Source: Flavobacterium psychrophilum (lineage in GTDB: Bacteria > Bacteroidota > Bacteroidia > Flavobacteriales > Flavobacteriaceae). Taken from it: a stretch of 49,362 nt of DNA. The notes below the pieces were generated by a model, which was not told the DNA's origin, did no database searches, and saw nothing but the letters and a program-made list of their open reading frames with translations. Location: the NCBI GenBank assembly GCA_945866505.1, contig CAMBHH010000002.1, positions 1-49,362 of the forward strand, written 5' to 3'. Made by a program: the position numbers and the translations under genes. Position 1 is the first letter of the stretch. Every line of letters begins with the position of its first letter. Of the stretch, positions 16,503 to 26,970 are shown piece after piece.

Positions 16503-19500
16503 TTATGCTGTTAATTCTTCTAACATTTTTTCTTTTTCTATACGTTGCAACGCTTTTTTATAATCAGTAGGCATTACTTTTACAAATTTTGTTAAGCTGT
16601 TTGTCCAATCCTTTAACAATTCAGTACCTCTAGTACTGCTTGTATAATCAACATGCTTTGATATTAGTGACTTCAAGTCGTCAGCATCAGCACCTTCTAT
16701 TGTTTCAAAATTTATTGATTCTGTGTTGCACAAACCGTTTACAAATTGGTTTTCAGGATCATAAACGTATGCTATTCCACCGCTCATCCCAGCAGCAAAG
16801 TTCCTTCCAGTTTTACCAAGAACAACTATTTTACCACCTGTCATATACTCACAACCGTGATCTCCGACGCCTTCTACAACTGCTGTTGCACCAGAGTTAC
16901 GAACGGCAAAACGTTCACCAGCGATTCCGTTAATATACGCTTGTCCTTCGATAGCGCCAAATAAACAAACGTTACCGACAATGATATTGTTTTCTGCAAC
17001 GAAAGTAGCACTTGCTGGTTTCTTGATGATTAATTTAGCTCCAGAAAGTCCTTTCCCCAAATAGTCATTGGTATTTCCTTCTACTGTAAACGTCAATCCG
17101 TGAGCACTAAAAGCACCTAAACTTTGACCAGCAGAACCAGTGAAATTGATCTTTAGCGTGTCTTCTGGTAAGCCAAGATATCCGTATATTTTTGAAATTT
17201 CATTACTTACAATAGCTCCAACTGAACGATTGGTGTTATTTATTGGATAATTCAAAGTCATTTTTTCTTTTCTGTACATTGCGCGATGCGAATCTTTCAA
17301 GATTTGGAAATCAAGAACATTTTCTAAATTATGATCTTGCTTTTCGGTATTTCTAACGATTCTTTCACCATATCCGTCTGGAGTATGTAAGATAGCTGAT
17401 AAATCTAAACCTTTCGCTTTATAATGCGTTATCGCTTTATTGGTGTTGATTTTATGCGTTTGACCCACCATTTCGGCCAAAGTCCTAAAACCTAACTGAG
17501 CCATAATACCTCTTAATTCCTCAGCTACATAGTAAAAGAAATTAATGACGTGTTCTGGAGTTCCTTTGAAATTTTTACGCAAATCTTTGTCTTGTGTTGC
17601 AATACCAACAGGACATGTATTTAAATGACATTTACGCATCATAATACAACCCGAAGCAACAAGTGGTGCAGTGGCAAAACCAAATTCTTCGGCTCCTAAT
17701 AAAGCGGCAATAGCCACATCACGACCTGTTTTTAATTGTCCGTCACATTCTACAACAATTCTACTTCTCAGGTTGTTTAAAACCAAAGTTTGTTGTGCTT
17801 CAGCCAATCCAAGTTCCCAAGGAAGACCTGCGTGTTTTAAAGATGTTAATGGAGAAGCTCCTGTTCCACCATCATATCCTGCAATCAATACAACGTCTGC
17901 TTTTGCTTTAGCAACTCCAGCAGCAATGGTTCCAACACCCACTTCTGAAACTAGTTTCACATTGATACGGGCTTCTCTGTTGGCATTTTTAAGGTCGAAA
18001 ATTAATTGTGCTAGATCTTCGATCGAATAGATATCGTGGTGCGGCGGTGGCGAAATCAATCCAACATAAGGTGTTGAGTTCCGTGTGGCAGCAATATAAG
18101 GATCTACTTTTTCGCCTGGTAATTGTCCACCTTCTCCTGGTTTTGCACCTTGAGCCATTTTAATTTGAATTTCTTTTGCACTAGTCAGGTAATGCGAAGT
18201 AACACCGAATCTTCCAGATGCAACTTGCTTTATTGCTGAATTTCGGCTGTCACCATTCATATCAGGTTGAAAGCGTTTTCTGTCTTCCCCGCCTTCTCCT
18301 GAATTCGATTTTCCACCAATCCGGTTCATAGCAATTGCCAAGTTTTCGTGCGCTTCTCTCGAAATTGAACCAAGAGACATCGCTCCAGTTTTAAATCGTT
18401 TTACGATTTCAGTCCACGGCTCTACTTCATTCAGCGGAATTGGATTAAGATTTTCGAATTCGAATAATCCACGAATGGTCATTAAATTTTGTGCTTGATC
18501 GTTTACGGCTTTTGCATATTCATTGTAACTAGATTGGTCACTCAATCTAACCGCTTGTTGTAATTTGGCTATAGTAGTAGGATTGAACATGTGTCGCTCT
18601 CCATTACGTCTCCATCTGTATTCTCCACCAATATTTAAACCTAATCGGTTTGAAATTAAATGATCTGGATAAGCATATTTGTATCTTTCGCTAATTTCTT
18701 TCTCAATTTCATACAATCCAATACCTTGAATTCTTGATGTGGTATATGGGAAGTATTTTTGAACGAATTTAGAATTGAACCCAACAATTTCAAAAATTTG
18801 AGAACCTCTATACGAATGTAAAGTAGAGATTCCAATTTTGTTCATGATTTTTACAATTCCATTTCCAATGGCTTTATTGAAATTGTGGACTGCTTTTTCT
18901 TCGTCAATATCGGTAATAAATCCTTCGCGAACTTGAACACGGATGATTTCGTTTACCATATAAGGATTGATAGCACTAGCACCATATCCGAATAAAGTAG
19001 CAAAATGATGCGGTTCGCGAGGTTCAGCAGATTCGATGATAATATCAAAATAAGAACGCTTGCGCAAACGGTTCATTTGATGATTCACATAGGAACAAGC
19101 CAATAAAGAAGGGATAGGTGCTAAACCCTTATTAACTCCTCGGTCTGATAAAATGATAATATTAGTTCCATTTTCTACAGCTTTTGTGATTTGAATAATC
19201 AATGCATCCAAAGCATCTTCTAAACCATTCAGTCCTTTAGCTTTTGGATATAAAATCGAAAAAGTTTCGGCATGGAAATGATCGATAGCAATAGCTCTAA
19301 TTTTTTCTAAATCTTTATTAGAAATTACCGGATTTTGAATTCTTAATTTTCTGCATTGTTTGCTTGAAATATCAAAAATATTTCGGTCTTGACCTAAATT
19401 TAAACTGATATCAGTTACAATTTCTTCACGAATTCCATCCAAAGGGGGATTAGTAACTTGGGCAAATAATTGTTTAAAGTAATTAGCAATTAATTGTGGT

Positions 19501-21014
19501 CTGTCCGACAAAACAGCTAACGGCGTATCAGTACCCATAGAACCTAGCGTTTCTTTTCCAGATTGCGCCATTGGAGTAATTACATCTTGAATGTCTTCTA
19601 AAGTGTAATTAAACAAACGTTCTCTTGTAGCTAAATCGATGGTTTCAATAGAGCAAACTTCAGATGAACTAGGTACATCTTTTAGGTGTAATCTGTATTG
19701 GTTTAACCAATCTTGATAAGGTCTTTCTGATACAATTTTGCTTTTTATTTCTTCATCATTAATGATGCGTCCTTCGTTCATATCTACCAAAAACATTTTT
19801 CCTGGTTCTAACCTTCCGTGGCTTTCTACATCTTCTGGAGCGATATCGACAACACCAATTTCTGATGCCATAATCAATTTCCCGCTTTTGGTAACGGTAT
19901 ATCTTGAAGGTCTCAAACCATTACGATCTAATAAAGCTCCAACATAATCTCCATCTGAAAACGGAACCGAAGCAGGTCCATCCCAAGGCTCCATAATACA
20001 CGCATTGTATTCGTAGAATGCTTTGCGCTCTGGCGACATGGTTTGGTGTTTTTCCCAAGCTTCTGGAATCATCATCATCATTACTTCTGGCAATGATCTT
20101 CCTGTGTGCATCAACAATTCAACTACCATATCCATAGAAGCAGAATCTGATTTTCCTGGAATAATGATTGGAAATAATTTGTCTATTTGTGGGCCAAAAA
20201 CGTCACTTTTCATGATTTCTTCACGAACACGCATTCTACTTACGTTTCCACGCAAAGTATTGATTTCCCCATTTTGACAAATGTATCTAAACGGTTGTGC
20301 CAATTCCCAAGAAGGCATCGTATTGGTAGAAAAACGTTGGTGAACTAACGCCAAACGAGTTACTAAATCAGTTTGTTGTAAATCGGTATAATAAGGACCA
20401 ATATCTTCGGGCATAATAATACCCTTATATATTAAGGTTGTTGTCGAAAAACTAGGAATATAAAAATAAGAACTCTCCGATATCTTAGAATTTATAATCG
20501 TATGTTCGGTAATTTTACGTGCAGCATATAATTTTGCCTTGAATGTTGCATCGTCAATTTCTTCGCTTTTACCAACGAATATTTGATCAATTTTTGGTTC
20601 AGAAGCCAAAGCAATTTGACCTAATTGAGAAGAATCAACAGGAACTTCTCTCCATCCTACAATGGTTAATCCTTGGTTTTTGATTTCATCTTCAAATATT
20701 TTTTTACAAAAAACGTATTGATTTTCGGCTTTTGGTAAAAAGACCATGCCTACTGCGTATTCTCGAGCATTTGGAAGTTTGAAATTACAAACTCTATTGA
20801 AATATTCGTGTGGTATATCAATTAATAGACCAGCACCATCGCCTGTTTTCCCGTCAGAACTCACACCTCCACGATGTTCTAGTTTTACAAGAATTTCTAA
20901 TGCATCGTGAATGATTTGATTTGTTTTCTCGCCTTTAAGGTTGCAGATAAAACCAGCCCCGCAGTTTTCATGTTCAAATTCTGGCAAATAAAGACCTTGT
21001 TCTTTAATTTTCAT
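16503..21014 (-). CDS. gltB: Glutamate synthase large subunit
   Basis: 1503 residues, the usual length of the alpha subunit. A 17-residue propeptide precedes Cys18 (ENCGAGF), the N-terminal nucleophile of the glutamine amidotransferase domain. The central domain follows, then the FMN-binding TIM barrel with [24 protein letters not shown] and [11 protein letters not shown]. The cysteines of the 3Fe-4S cluster are in [15 protein letters not shown] near residue 1125. A C-terminal beta-helix domain carries G-rich repeats such as [21 protein letters not shown]. Ammonia released from glutamine travels to the FMN site and is added to 2-oxoglutarate. It is first in an operon with gltD. A strong promoter match is at 21032-21061 and a palindrome further upstream may be its operator. 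Confidence 0.97.
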   Translation of the reverse strand: MKIKEQGLYLPEFEHENCGAGFICNLKGEKTNQIIHDALEILVKLEHRGGVSSDGKTGDGAGLLIDIPHEYFNRVCNFKLPNAREYAVGMVFLPKAENQYVFCKKIFEDEIKNQGLTIVGWREVPVDSSQLGQIALASEPKIDQIFVGKSEEIDDATFKAKLYAARKITEHTIINSKISESSYFYIPSFSTTTLIYKGIIMPEDIGPYYTDLQQTDLVTRLALVHQRFSTNTMPSWELAQPFRYICQNGEINTLRGNVSRMRVREEIMKSDVFGPQIDKLFPIIIPGKSDSASMDMVVELLMHTGRSLPEVMMMMIPEAWEKHQTMSPERKAFYEYNACIMEPWDGPASVPFSDGDYVGALLDRNGLRPSRYTVTKSGKLIMASEIGVVDIAPEDVESHGRLEPGKMFLVDMNEGRIINDEEIKSKIVSERPYQDWLNQYRLHLKDVPSSSEVCSIETIDLATRERLFNYTLEDIQDVITPMAQSGKETLGSMGTDTPLAVLSDRPQLIANYFKQLFAQVTNPPLDGIREEIVTDISLNLGQDRNIFDISSKQCRKLRIQNPVISNKDLEKIRAIAIDHFHAETFSILYPKAKGLNGLEDALDALIIQITKAVENGTNIIILSDRGVNKGLAPIPSLLACSYVNHQMNRLRKRSYFDIIIESAEPREPHHFATLFGYGASAINPYMVNEIIRVQVREGFITDIDEEKAVHNFNKAIGNGIVKIMNKIGISTLHSYRGSQIFEIVGFNSKFVQKYFPYTTSRIQGIGLYEIEKEISERYKYAYPDHLISNRLGLNIGGEYRWRRNGERHMFNPTTIAKLQQAVRLSDQSSYNEYAKAVNDQAQNLMTIRGLFEFENLNPIPLNEVEPWTEIVKRFKTGAMSLGSISREAHENLAIAMNRIGGKSNSGEGGEDRKRFQPDMNGDSRNSAIKQVASGRFGVTSHYLTSAKEIQIKMAQGAKPGEGGQLPGEKVDPYIAATRNSTPYVGLISPPPHHDIYSIEDLAQLIFDLKNANREARINVKLVSEVGVGTIAAGVAKAKADVVLIAGYDGGTGASPLTSLKHAGLPWELGLAEAQQTLVLNNLRSRIVVECDGQLKTGRDVAIAALLGAEEFGFATAPLVASGCIMMRKCHLNTCPVGIATQDKDLRKNFKGTPEHVINFFYYVAEELRGIMAQLGFRTLAEMVGQTHKINTNKAITHYKAKGLDLSAILHTPDGYGERIVRNTEKQDHNLENVLDFQILKDSHRAMYRKEKMTLNYPINNTNRSVGAIVSNEISKIYGYLGLPEDTLKINFTGSAGQSLGAFSAHGLTFTVEGNTNDYLGKGLSGAKLIIKKPASATFVAENNIIVGNVCLFGAIEGQAYINGIAGERFAVRNSGATAVVEGVGDHGCEYMTGGKIVVLGKTGRNFAAGMSGGIAYVYDPENQFVNGLCNTESINFETIEGADADDLKSLISKHVDYTSSTRGTELLKDWTNSLTKFVKVMPTDYKKALQRIEKEKMLEELTA

Positions 21015-21031
21015 GCTAGTTATTTTTTGTA

Positions 21032-21061
21032 CAAAAATATAAATTTCATTAATGACATCAA
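21032..21061 (-). promoter_or_regulatory. gltBD promoter
   Basis: On the minus strand TTG (complement of 21059-21061), exactly 19 bases, then TATTTTTG (complement of 21032-21039). The gltB ATG follows 17 bases later. Confidence 0.7.
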
Positions 21062-21124
21062 TTTTTAAATTTGGGTTTAACTTATTTTTGCTATAATGTT
21101 AAAAAAATGTCCAATAAATAGCAA

Positions 21125-21146
21125 TTGAGCATTCAAGAACGCTCAA
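21125..21146. promoter_or_regulatory. Imperfect 22-bp palindrome between gltB and sucC
   Basis: TTGAGCATTC (21125-21134) and GAACGCTCAA (21137-21146) pair in 9 of 10 positions around AA. No U-run follows on either strand, so an operator for a dimeric regulator is more likely than a terminator. It lies about 65 bases upstream of the gltB -33 element, in a 323-base divergent region that otherwise shows only the two promoters. Confidence 0.4.
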
Positions 21147-21275
21147 ATTAACGAAATGGCAATTTTATTTTAACATGTACTTATATTTTAAAGAAAGATT
21201 GTTATCATTTTTGCTGTTTTATTAAAAATTTTCTATCAATAATTATTGCTAATTTTTATTGGAATAAAAAAGGTT

Positions 21276-21304
21276 TTGTATTCAGTTGATTTTTGCTATG
21301 TTTG
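21276..21304 (+). promoter_or_regulatory. sucC promoter
   Basis: TTG at 21276-21278, 18 bases, then TATGTTTG at 21297-21304. The sucC ATG is 33 bases further on. Confidence 0.6.
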
Positions 21305-21337
21305 TAACTCTTTATCAAAGTAAAAAAACTAAATATA

Positions 21338-22531
21338 ATGGACATACACGAATACCAAGGAAAAGAAATTTTAGCCAGCTATGGTGTAAAAGTACAACGT
21401 GGTTATGTAGCTAGCAACCCAATAGAAGCTGTTGCTGCTGCTAAACAATTGACTGCCGAAACCGGAACAGGATGGCACGTAATAAAAGCCCAAGTTCACG
21501 CAGGCGGACGTGGAAAAGGAGGAGGGGTTAAGCTAGCCAAAAACTTGCAACAAGTAGAGGAATTGGCTGAACAAATCATCGGTATGCAATTAATTACACC
21601 ACAAACTTCTGCGGAAGGGAAAAGAGTGCATAAAGTTTTGATTGCTGAGGATGTTTATTATCCAGGAGAAAGTGAAACATCTGAGTTTTATATGTCGGTT
21701 GTTTTGAATAGAAGTAAAGGTCGAAATATGATTATGTATTCTACCGAGGGTGGTATGGACATCGAAGAAGTGGCAGAACACACTCCTCATTTAATCTTTA
21801 CCGAAGAAATTGACCCATCGGTAGGTTTGCAAGGTTTTCAAGCCAGAAGAATTGCTTTTAATTTAGGGCTTTCTGGAAATGCTTTCAAAGAAATGGTTCA
21901 GTTTGTTGATGCTTTATACAAAGCTTATATTGGTTCTGATGCTTCGATGTTTGAAATTAATCCAGTGTTGAAAACGTCAGACAATAAAATAATTGCTGTA
22001 GATGCTAAAGTAAATTTAGATGATAATGCCTTGTTTCGTCATCCAAAACTAGCCGAAATGCGTGACGTTCGTGAAGAAAACCCAATCGAAGTAGAAGCAA
22101 AAGAAGCAGGATTGAATTATGTAGATTTGGACGGAACTGTAGGTTGTATGGTAAACGGTGCTGGATTAGCAATGGCAACCATGGATTTGATAAAATATGC
22201 CGGTTTTGAACCAGCTAATTTCCTAGACGTTGGTGGAACTGCCGATGCAAAACGTGTGGAATTGGCTTTTAGAATTATCTTAAAAGATCCAAACGTAAAA
22301 GCCATTTTGATTAACATTTTTGGCGGAATTGTACGTTGCGATAGAGTAGCGCAAGGTGTTGTTGATGCCTACAAAAATATGGGAGACGCAATTAAAGTAC
22401 CAATCATTGTTCGTTTACAAGGAACAAATGCTGAAATTGCCAAAGAATTAATTGATAATTCTGGAATGCCAATTTTATCGGCTGTTGAGTTTCAAGAAGC
22501 AGCGGACCAAGTAAAAAAGGCACTTTCTTAA
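21338..22531 (+). CDS. sucC: Succinyl-CoA ligase (ADP-forming) beta subunit
   Basis: 397 residues. With the alpha subunit SucD it converts succinyl-CoA, ADP and phosphate to succinate, ATP and CoA in the TCA cycle. [19 protein letters not shown] opens an ATP-grasp domain with the nucleotide loop [23 protein letters not shown] supplies a metal site, and the C-terminal CoA-ligase domain shows [20 protein letters not shown] and [15 protein letters not shown]. It is not followed by sucD here: a terminator comes directly after the stop codon and the next gene is on the opposite strand. The alpha subunit must be encoded elsewhere, as in other Flavobacteriia. Confidence 0.97.
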   Translation: MDIHEYQGKEILASYGVKVQRGYVASNPIEAVAAAKQLTAETGTGWHVIKAQVHAGGRGKGGGVKLAKNLQQVEELAEQIIGMQLITPQTSAEGKRVHKVLIAEDVYYPGESETSEFYMSVVLNRSKGRNMIMYSTEGGMDIEEVAEHTPHLIFTEEIDPSVGLQGFQARRIAFNLGLSGNAFKEMVQFVDALYKAYIGSDASMFEINPVLKTSDNKIIAVDAKVNLDDNALFRHPKLAEMRDVREENPIEVEAKEAGLNYVDLDGTVGCMVNGAGLAMATMDLIKYAGFEPANFLDVGGTADAKRVELAFRIILKDPNVKAILINIFGGIVRCDRVAQGVVDAYKNMGDAIKVPIIVRLQGTNAEIAKELIDNSGMPILSAVEFQEAADQVKKALS

Positions 22532-22555
22532 TTTTATAAATGATATAAAATTGAA

Positions 22556-22586
22556 AATCCTGAACGAGAGTTCAGGATTTTTTTTG
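22556..22586 (+). terminator. Terminator of sucC
   Basis: A 10-bp stem (22556-22565 with 22570-22579), a GAGA tetraloop and a following T-run. Confidence 0.9.
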
Positions 22587-22659
22587 TGATTCTTGTTTTT
22601 TATAAAATAATCTTTTGATTTTGATAAGCAAAGATTATTTGTAATCTACCTCTACTTTA

Positions 22660-25203
22660 TCATTTTTTTTGTAAAATATTTTTCTCTTTTGGAGTTGTTT
22701 TAATGTGGATGTCTTGCTGTGGAAAAGGAATTTCAATTTTATTTTCTTTGAATTTTTTATTAATCGCTAAAAGCACATCACTCTTAACCTCCCATCCAAT
22801 TTCAAAGTGATGCACCCAAAATTTGACTAAGAAGTCTATTGAACTATCACTAAAATTATCTACTTGTATCAAATATTCAGGGTTTTTTAAGACTCTATGA
22901 TTGTTGTCCAAAACTGATTTAAGCACAGTAATTACTTTCTCTAAATCAGAACTGTATGCAACTCCCAAACTAAAATCTATTCTCATCTTGCTACTACCTA
23001 ATGTCCAATTGATTAAATTATTGCTCAATAAATCACCATTAGGAATAATTACATCTGAACCTTGCCAAGTGGTCACAACACTACTACGAATACCTATTGA
23101 TTTCATTTTACCACTTTGTCCTCCTACTTCAATGACATCATCAAGGTTAACGGGTTTTTCAAAGGCTATTATAAGTCCACTCACTAAATTATTTACCAAG
23201 GTTTGAAGACCAAATCCTATACCCACACCCAGTGCACTAATTATCAATGCTAATCTGTCCATCGGTATGCCTACTGATGCAAAAGCAATCACAATTCCTA
23301 ATGAAATAATTCCAATTCTAATCAGTAACAACCAACTTCCCAATCCTGATTTTCTATTTCTATTTCTATTTTCTAATGCTCTAGTTTCTGTTGCCAAAAA
23401 GGAAACAAGATGTGAAATAAATCCGGATATCAGTAGCACAACAAAAAAGACAATAATACTTGAATAGGTAAAAGTGAAGTCGCCAAATGATCGAGGTTGG
23501 AATAGTATCTTTTCAAATGGCTCAACAAGACTTTGAAAGAAATACGTATTTCTGCTGATTAAAAAAGCCCAACCACCAAAAATTAGTATATAATTTATTG
23601 TTTCTGTTTTTTTGTTGGTATCTAAAATTAATATTTCTCTTTCTTCATCAGTTTCTTTTAAATATAAGGATAAAATCTTCACATCATTAATTAGGTAATA
23701 AGTCCAAACCATTAAATACGCTATGAGTACTGTAAAAAATCCATTTGTCATAAACATTTTACTCTTATTATAATTGCCAAACAAGAGATAAATAAGAGAA
23801 ACAATTTCAAAAACAACTAAGATAATTACCGCAACATAAATTGTTTTTTCAACAAAATGGCGATTTGGTTTCTTTCTATTAAAGAGCAAAAACAATCCAA
23901 ATAGAATCCCACAAAGATTCATAAACAGTATGAAACTTTCCTCAGATTTGGAATATCTAAGAATTAAATTATCTAACATTGCTGTAATTGCAAGTGCTAA
24001 TATCAGCAACCAAACTCTAAACCAATATGTAGTTATTGATTTTCTTAGAATGATAGTCAATGCTAATGCGCTAATTCCCCATAAAATTCCAGAAAATACA
24101 AAAGGTGGCAATGGCAACAAAAATTGAGATATGGTAAAAACAATGACAATCGAAGAAAGAAATGAATACTCGAATATTTGTTTTGGATATTGAATATGAT
24201 TGTAGAGGTGGGCAGCTTTATATTTTGCCTTTAAAACCCTGAAATAAATAGTCAATGCCAAAGCAAATAATAACATTAGTAGCAAAGCGTCATTATGATT
24301 TATGTAGTAATACAATAATACCAATAAACCTTTTCCTAATGAATACTCAAAATTGTCTTGAAATGTTATTTTACCATCATTATTATTAGTTTTGCTAAGT
24401 TCAATTTGACTATTGTCATAAATCGCTTTTCTTTCTCTTTTGGTAGCTGCAATATCCGATTCAAGACTGAATTTAAAGATTTCCCCCATTAATTGCAGCT
24501 TCTGTATGCTATCAATTGCATTTTTCATTTTATTATTTACCACTTTTAGATCTTTGGTCATAAATAATAATCTTTGAAAATAATTGATTTTGGCTATGGA
24601 GTCAATAGGTGCTATATATAATTTTTTATTGGTCGTCAAAGAATCTAAGGTATTCTGAATCGTATTTAATGATTGATTGCTGTCTTTAATAGAAAGCAAT
24701 TTATTGTTGGTACGCTTTAATAATTCTTCTAATAAAATATAAGTAGTAGATAAATTTCTAACGGTTTGAATTTTATCTCTTTTGATGGTAATTCCTTCTA
24801 CTGTTTCCCCCTTTAATTTGATTAGTAAATTTAGCTCTTCGGCAAAATCATGATAATCAAGACCTTCATTAAGTATGAAGTTGGCATTTTGAATTTCTGA
24901 ATTAATCAAATTAAAATTTGCGATTTGCCATTGTACCACTTTAGTTCTACTGACATTGAGCCTACTTTCATTCAAGCCTTTAATAGCCAAATTATTTATG
25001 AAATCATCAACTGACTTCATGGCAATTTTTGCTTTCTTTCCTTTGCTTGTATCAAGGACAATAGTAGAAGTATCTTTGACAACTATAGTTTCATTGTTCT
25101 TAATTTGAGCGAAAGAAACTGTTGTACAAAAAAGAAAAAACAATCCGATAAATCTGGATTTAACCATAAAAAAAAGTGGTTTTAAAAATGGGCTTGTTCT
25201 CAT
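22660..25203 (-). CDS. MscS-type mechanosensitive ion channel with large N-terminal extension
   Basis: 847 residues. A signal peptide ends at about residue 33 (FCTTVSFAQ) and a coiled-coil-rich periplasmic region follows to about 290. A series of about eight or more membrane helices follows (LLLMLLFALALTIYF, SFLSSIVIVFTISQFLL and others). The C-terminal MscS core has the pore-lining helix IISALGVGIGFGLQTLVNNLVSG, then FEKPVNLDDVIEV and the beta domain VVTTWQGSDVIIPNGDLLSNNLINWT. The layout recalls MscK/YbdG-like multi-domain channels that open under hypo-osmotic stress in the inner membrane. The start may be the ATG at 25167 (MVKSRFIGLF), which begins the signal peptide more conventionally. 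No promoter match was seen. It converges on the sucC terminator. Confidence 0.92.
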   Translation of the reverse strand: MRTSPFLKPLFFMVKSRFIGLFFLFCTTVSFAQIKNNETIVVKDTSTIVLDTSKGKKAKIAMKSVDDFINNLAIKGLNESRLNVSRTKVVQWQIANFNLINSEIQNANFILNEGLDYHDFAEELNLLIKLKGETVEGITIKRDKIQTVRNLSTTYILLEELLKRTNNKLLSIKDSNQSLNTIQNTLDSLTTNKKLYIAPIDSIAKINYFQRLLFMTKDLKVVNNKMKNAIDSIQKLQLMGEIFKFSLESDIAATKRERKAIYDNSQIELSKTNNNDGKITFQDNFEYSLGKGLLVLLYYYINHNDALLLMLLFALALTIYFRVLKAKYKAAHLYNHIQYPKQIFEYSFLSSIVIVFTISQFLLPLPPFVFSGILWGISALALTIILRKSITTYWFRVWLLILALAITAMLDNLILRYSKSEESFILFMNLCGILFGLFLLFNRKKPNRHFVEKTIYVAVIILVVFEIVSLIYLLFGNYNKSKMFMTNGFFTVLIAYLMVWTYYLINDVKILSLYLKETDEEREILILDTNKKTETINYILIFGGWAFLISRNTYFFQSLVEPFEKILFQPRSFGDFTFTYSSIIVFFVVLLISGFISHLVSFLATETRALENRNRNRKSGLGSWLLLIRIGIISLGIVIAFASVGIPMDRLALIISALGVGIGFGLQTLVNNLVSGLIIAFEKPVNLDDVIEVGGQSGKMKSIGIRSSVVTTWQGSDVIIPNGDLLSNNLINWTLGSSKMRIDFSLGVAYSSDLEKVITVLKSVLDNNHRVLKNPEYLIQVDNFSDSSIDFLVKFWVHHFEIGWEVKSDVLLAINKKFKENKIEIPFPQQDIHIKTTPKEKNILQKK

Positions 25204-25646
25204 TTACTATAAGTAATTTACTTTATCAACAATTGAAAAGGAATTGATAATTTTACCATTGAATATCTAAAATGTGATTTGATCATATTTTCAATATCCA
25301 AAAAAATAAACTTCCCTTTTAATACTTTCTTATCCGCTCTCGCAGCTAAATTTGGATTAGTGGGATATTTTTTTCGTTCCATACCATTTTAGCTACACTG
25401 ACGTCTCGGTTTTACATATAAAGATTGTAATAGCCTTTTGCATTAGTATGGTTAAAGCACTTTTTTTTTATAAGAAAGCAGTTGAATATTTGAAAATTCA
25501 AGTAAAAGTAAAAAAAATATAAAAAAAGCCAAACTATTTTACAATTGTTGAGCAATTATTTCAGATTAAGCATAACAAATGTTAAATAAATGAAACAGGG
25601 TGGTATTTTATATTTAAAAAAACAGAATTTTAATTCAGGTGTTTTT
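25204..25646. other. 443-base intergenic region
   Basis: AT-rich DNA between two minus-strand genes. I see no coding frame with protein-like composition, no convincing hairpin with a U-run and no tRNA-like fold. A good promoter match for the channel gene was not found. Confidence 0.5.
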
Positions 25647-26306
25647 TTATTGAATTGCAATGTTTTGAATCAAGTTCGATTCATAAATTGTGAAACCTTT
25701 TTTATTTTGCTGAGCTATTTTAAAAAGAGACTTGGCAACTGTTTTACTTTCTATCGGTTTGTATTTTTGTAAATTGCCAATAAGTAAAAACGAAAAAAGT
25801 TTCATAAAAAAAGTTCCTATTATCTCACCCAAACGAAATTCTTTTCTGTTTCCTAAAAGTAGTGAAGGTTGCAATACAGATACACTTTCGAATTTACAGT
25901 TTTTAAGAAAATCTTGAATTTCTCTTTTTGTTTTCAAATAGAAATTTCCAGAATTGGCATCAGCACCAAGCGAGGAAATAATCAAGAATTGTTTCACTTT
26001 ATTTTGCAATGCTATTGTTGCAAATGCTTTGGGATATTCAAAATCTACTTTTCTGAATGCCTCTTGGCTTCCAGCATTTTTTATGGTTGTTCCAATGGTA
26101 CAAAAGAAATCATCACCCACTACAAAATTTTGATAGTCTTCTGGTTTATCAAAATCGATAATATGTTGCTTTAATTTTGGATGTTGAATTCCTGAATCTC
26201 TTTTCACGAAAGTAATAACCGTTGAATATTCTTTACTTTCTAAAAGAAGTTCTAACAATTGAGAACCAATTAATCCAGTGCTGCCAATAATCAGAGCCGT
26301 TTTCAT
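25647..26306 (-). CDS. NAD(P)-binding atypical short-chain dehydrogenase
   Basis: 219 residues from the chosen ATG. The Rossmann fold begins at once with MKTALIIGSTGLIGSQLLELL, the GxTGxxG form of extended/atypical SDRs. FCTIGTTIKNAGSQEAFRKVDFEYP, FLIISSLGADANSGNFYLKTKREIQDFL (Ser and YxxxK of the active site) and VSVLQPSLLLGNR follow. This is close to the HTATIP2/TIP30-like and YwnB-like oxidoreductases; the substrate is unknown. A longer frame starts at 26336, but its extra ten residues (MTNEKLKFTY) lie before the first beta strand and look spurious, so 26306 is preferred. It is cytoplasmic. Confidence 0.88.
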   Translation of the reverse strand: MKTALIIGSTGLIGSQLLELLLESKEYSTVITFVKRDSGIQHPKLKQHIIDFDKPEDYQNFVVGDDFFCTIGTTIKNAGSQEAFRKVDFEYPKAFATIALQNKVKQFLIISSLGADANSGNFYLKTKREIQDFLKNCKFESVSVLQPSLLLGNRKEFRLGEIIGTFFMKLFSFLLIGNLQKYKPIESKTVAKSLFKIAQQNKKGFTIYESNLIQNIAIQ

Positions 26307-26353
26307 ATATGTAAATTTTAATTTTTCATTGGTCATATATGGTATGCTTCGCC

Positions 26354-26369
26354 AGTTCGCTATAGCTCG
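26354..26369. repeat. Short dispersed repeat, copy 2
   Basis: AGTTCGCTATAGCTCG matches the copy at 2623-2638 in 15 of 16 positions. Both are intergenic. Confidence 0.45.
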
Positions 26370-26431
26370 GGTCGCCTTTTATTTATTGGTGTTTGTTTGC
26401 AACAAACTCTTTATTAATGGCGATTTCACAA

Positions 26432-26890
26432 TTAAGATTTTTTATTTTTCCCAAAATTGAATTTTACTTTTTCTACTACTTGCACTTTTGGGGCAGGTTT
26501 TTTGAAAGGTTTCTTTTTTGCAGCTGGCTTAGTTTTAGCAGGACTTTGGTCGCCTCTGGCTCTATCTTCGTCTTTGGGTTTTGCTTTGAATTCTGGTCTT
26601 TCTGAAACTCCTTCTTTTGCAGGAATTTCAGCTTTGTGTTTGGCCAAAACCGCCGTTGGATTCTTTGGATTTTCTTTAGTTCCTCGCAAATGAATCACTA
26701 ATCCGTTTAGGAAATTACGCAAGACTTGGTCGCCACATTCTACATAATTCTCGTGATTTTCGGCACGAAAAAAAGCACTTAATTCTGTTTTTGATATTCT
26801 GAAATCTACTAATTCTAGGATTTCAACTATTTGGTCATCGCGCAACATCAAGGCTACACGCAGTTTTTTGAATATATCGTTGTTTGTCAT
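26432..26890 (-). CDS. DUF1456 family protein (YehS-like)
   Basis: 152 residues. The first 85 show the DUF1456 duplicated helical unit: MTNNDIFKKLRVALMLRDDQIVEILELVDFRISKTELSAFFRAENHENYVECGDQVLRNFLNGLVIHLRG matches the two-repeat pattern of E. coli YehS. The remainder is a low-complexity Lys/Pro/Ala-rich basic tail (KTKPAAKKKPFKKPAPK) ending KFNFGKNKKS, which might bind nucleic acid (inference). The function of the family is unknown. It lies downstream of the esterase gene, separated by the inverted repeat at 26910-26969. It is cytoplasmic. Confidence 0.9.
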   Translation of the reverse strand: MTNNDIFKKLRVALMLRDDQIVEILELVDFRISKTELSAFFRAENHENYVECGDQVLRNFLNGLVIHLRGTKENPKNPTAVLAKHKAEIPAKEGVSERPEFKAKPKDEDRARGDQSPAKTKPAAKKKPFKKPAPKVQVVEKVKFNFGKNKKS

Positions 26891-26909
26891 AAGTCTGTTT
26901 ATTGTTTAG

Positions 26910-26969
26910 AGTTTATGGTTTGTGGTTTGTGGTTTGTGGTTTGGAACTATATACTACAAACCATAAACT
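26910..26969. repeat. Inverted repeat with tandem TGGTTTG units
   Basis: A perfect 14-bp inverted repeat (26910-26923 with 26956-26969) encloses several head-to-tail copies of a 7-base unit, TGGTTTG (about 26916-26943). It lies between two minus-strand genes. No U-run adjoins it, so it is a hairpin or repeat-family element rather than a standard terminator. Confidence 0.6.
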
Positions 26970-26970
26970 G

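Noticed and set aside
21338..22531. Expected sucCD operon
   Set aside because: A terminator follows sucC directly and the next gene is a channel on the other strand, so sucD is not here.
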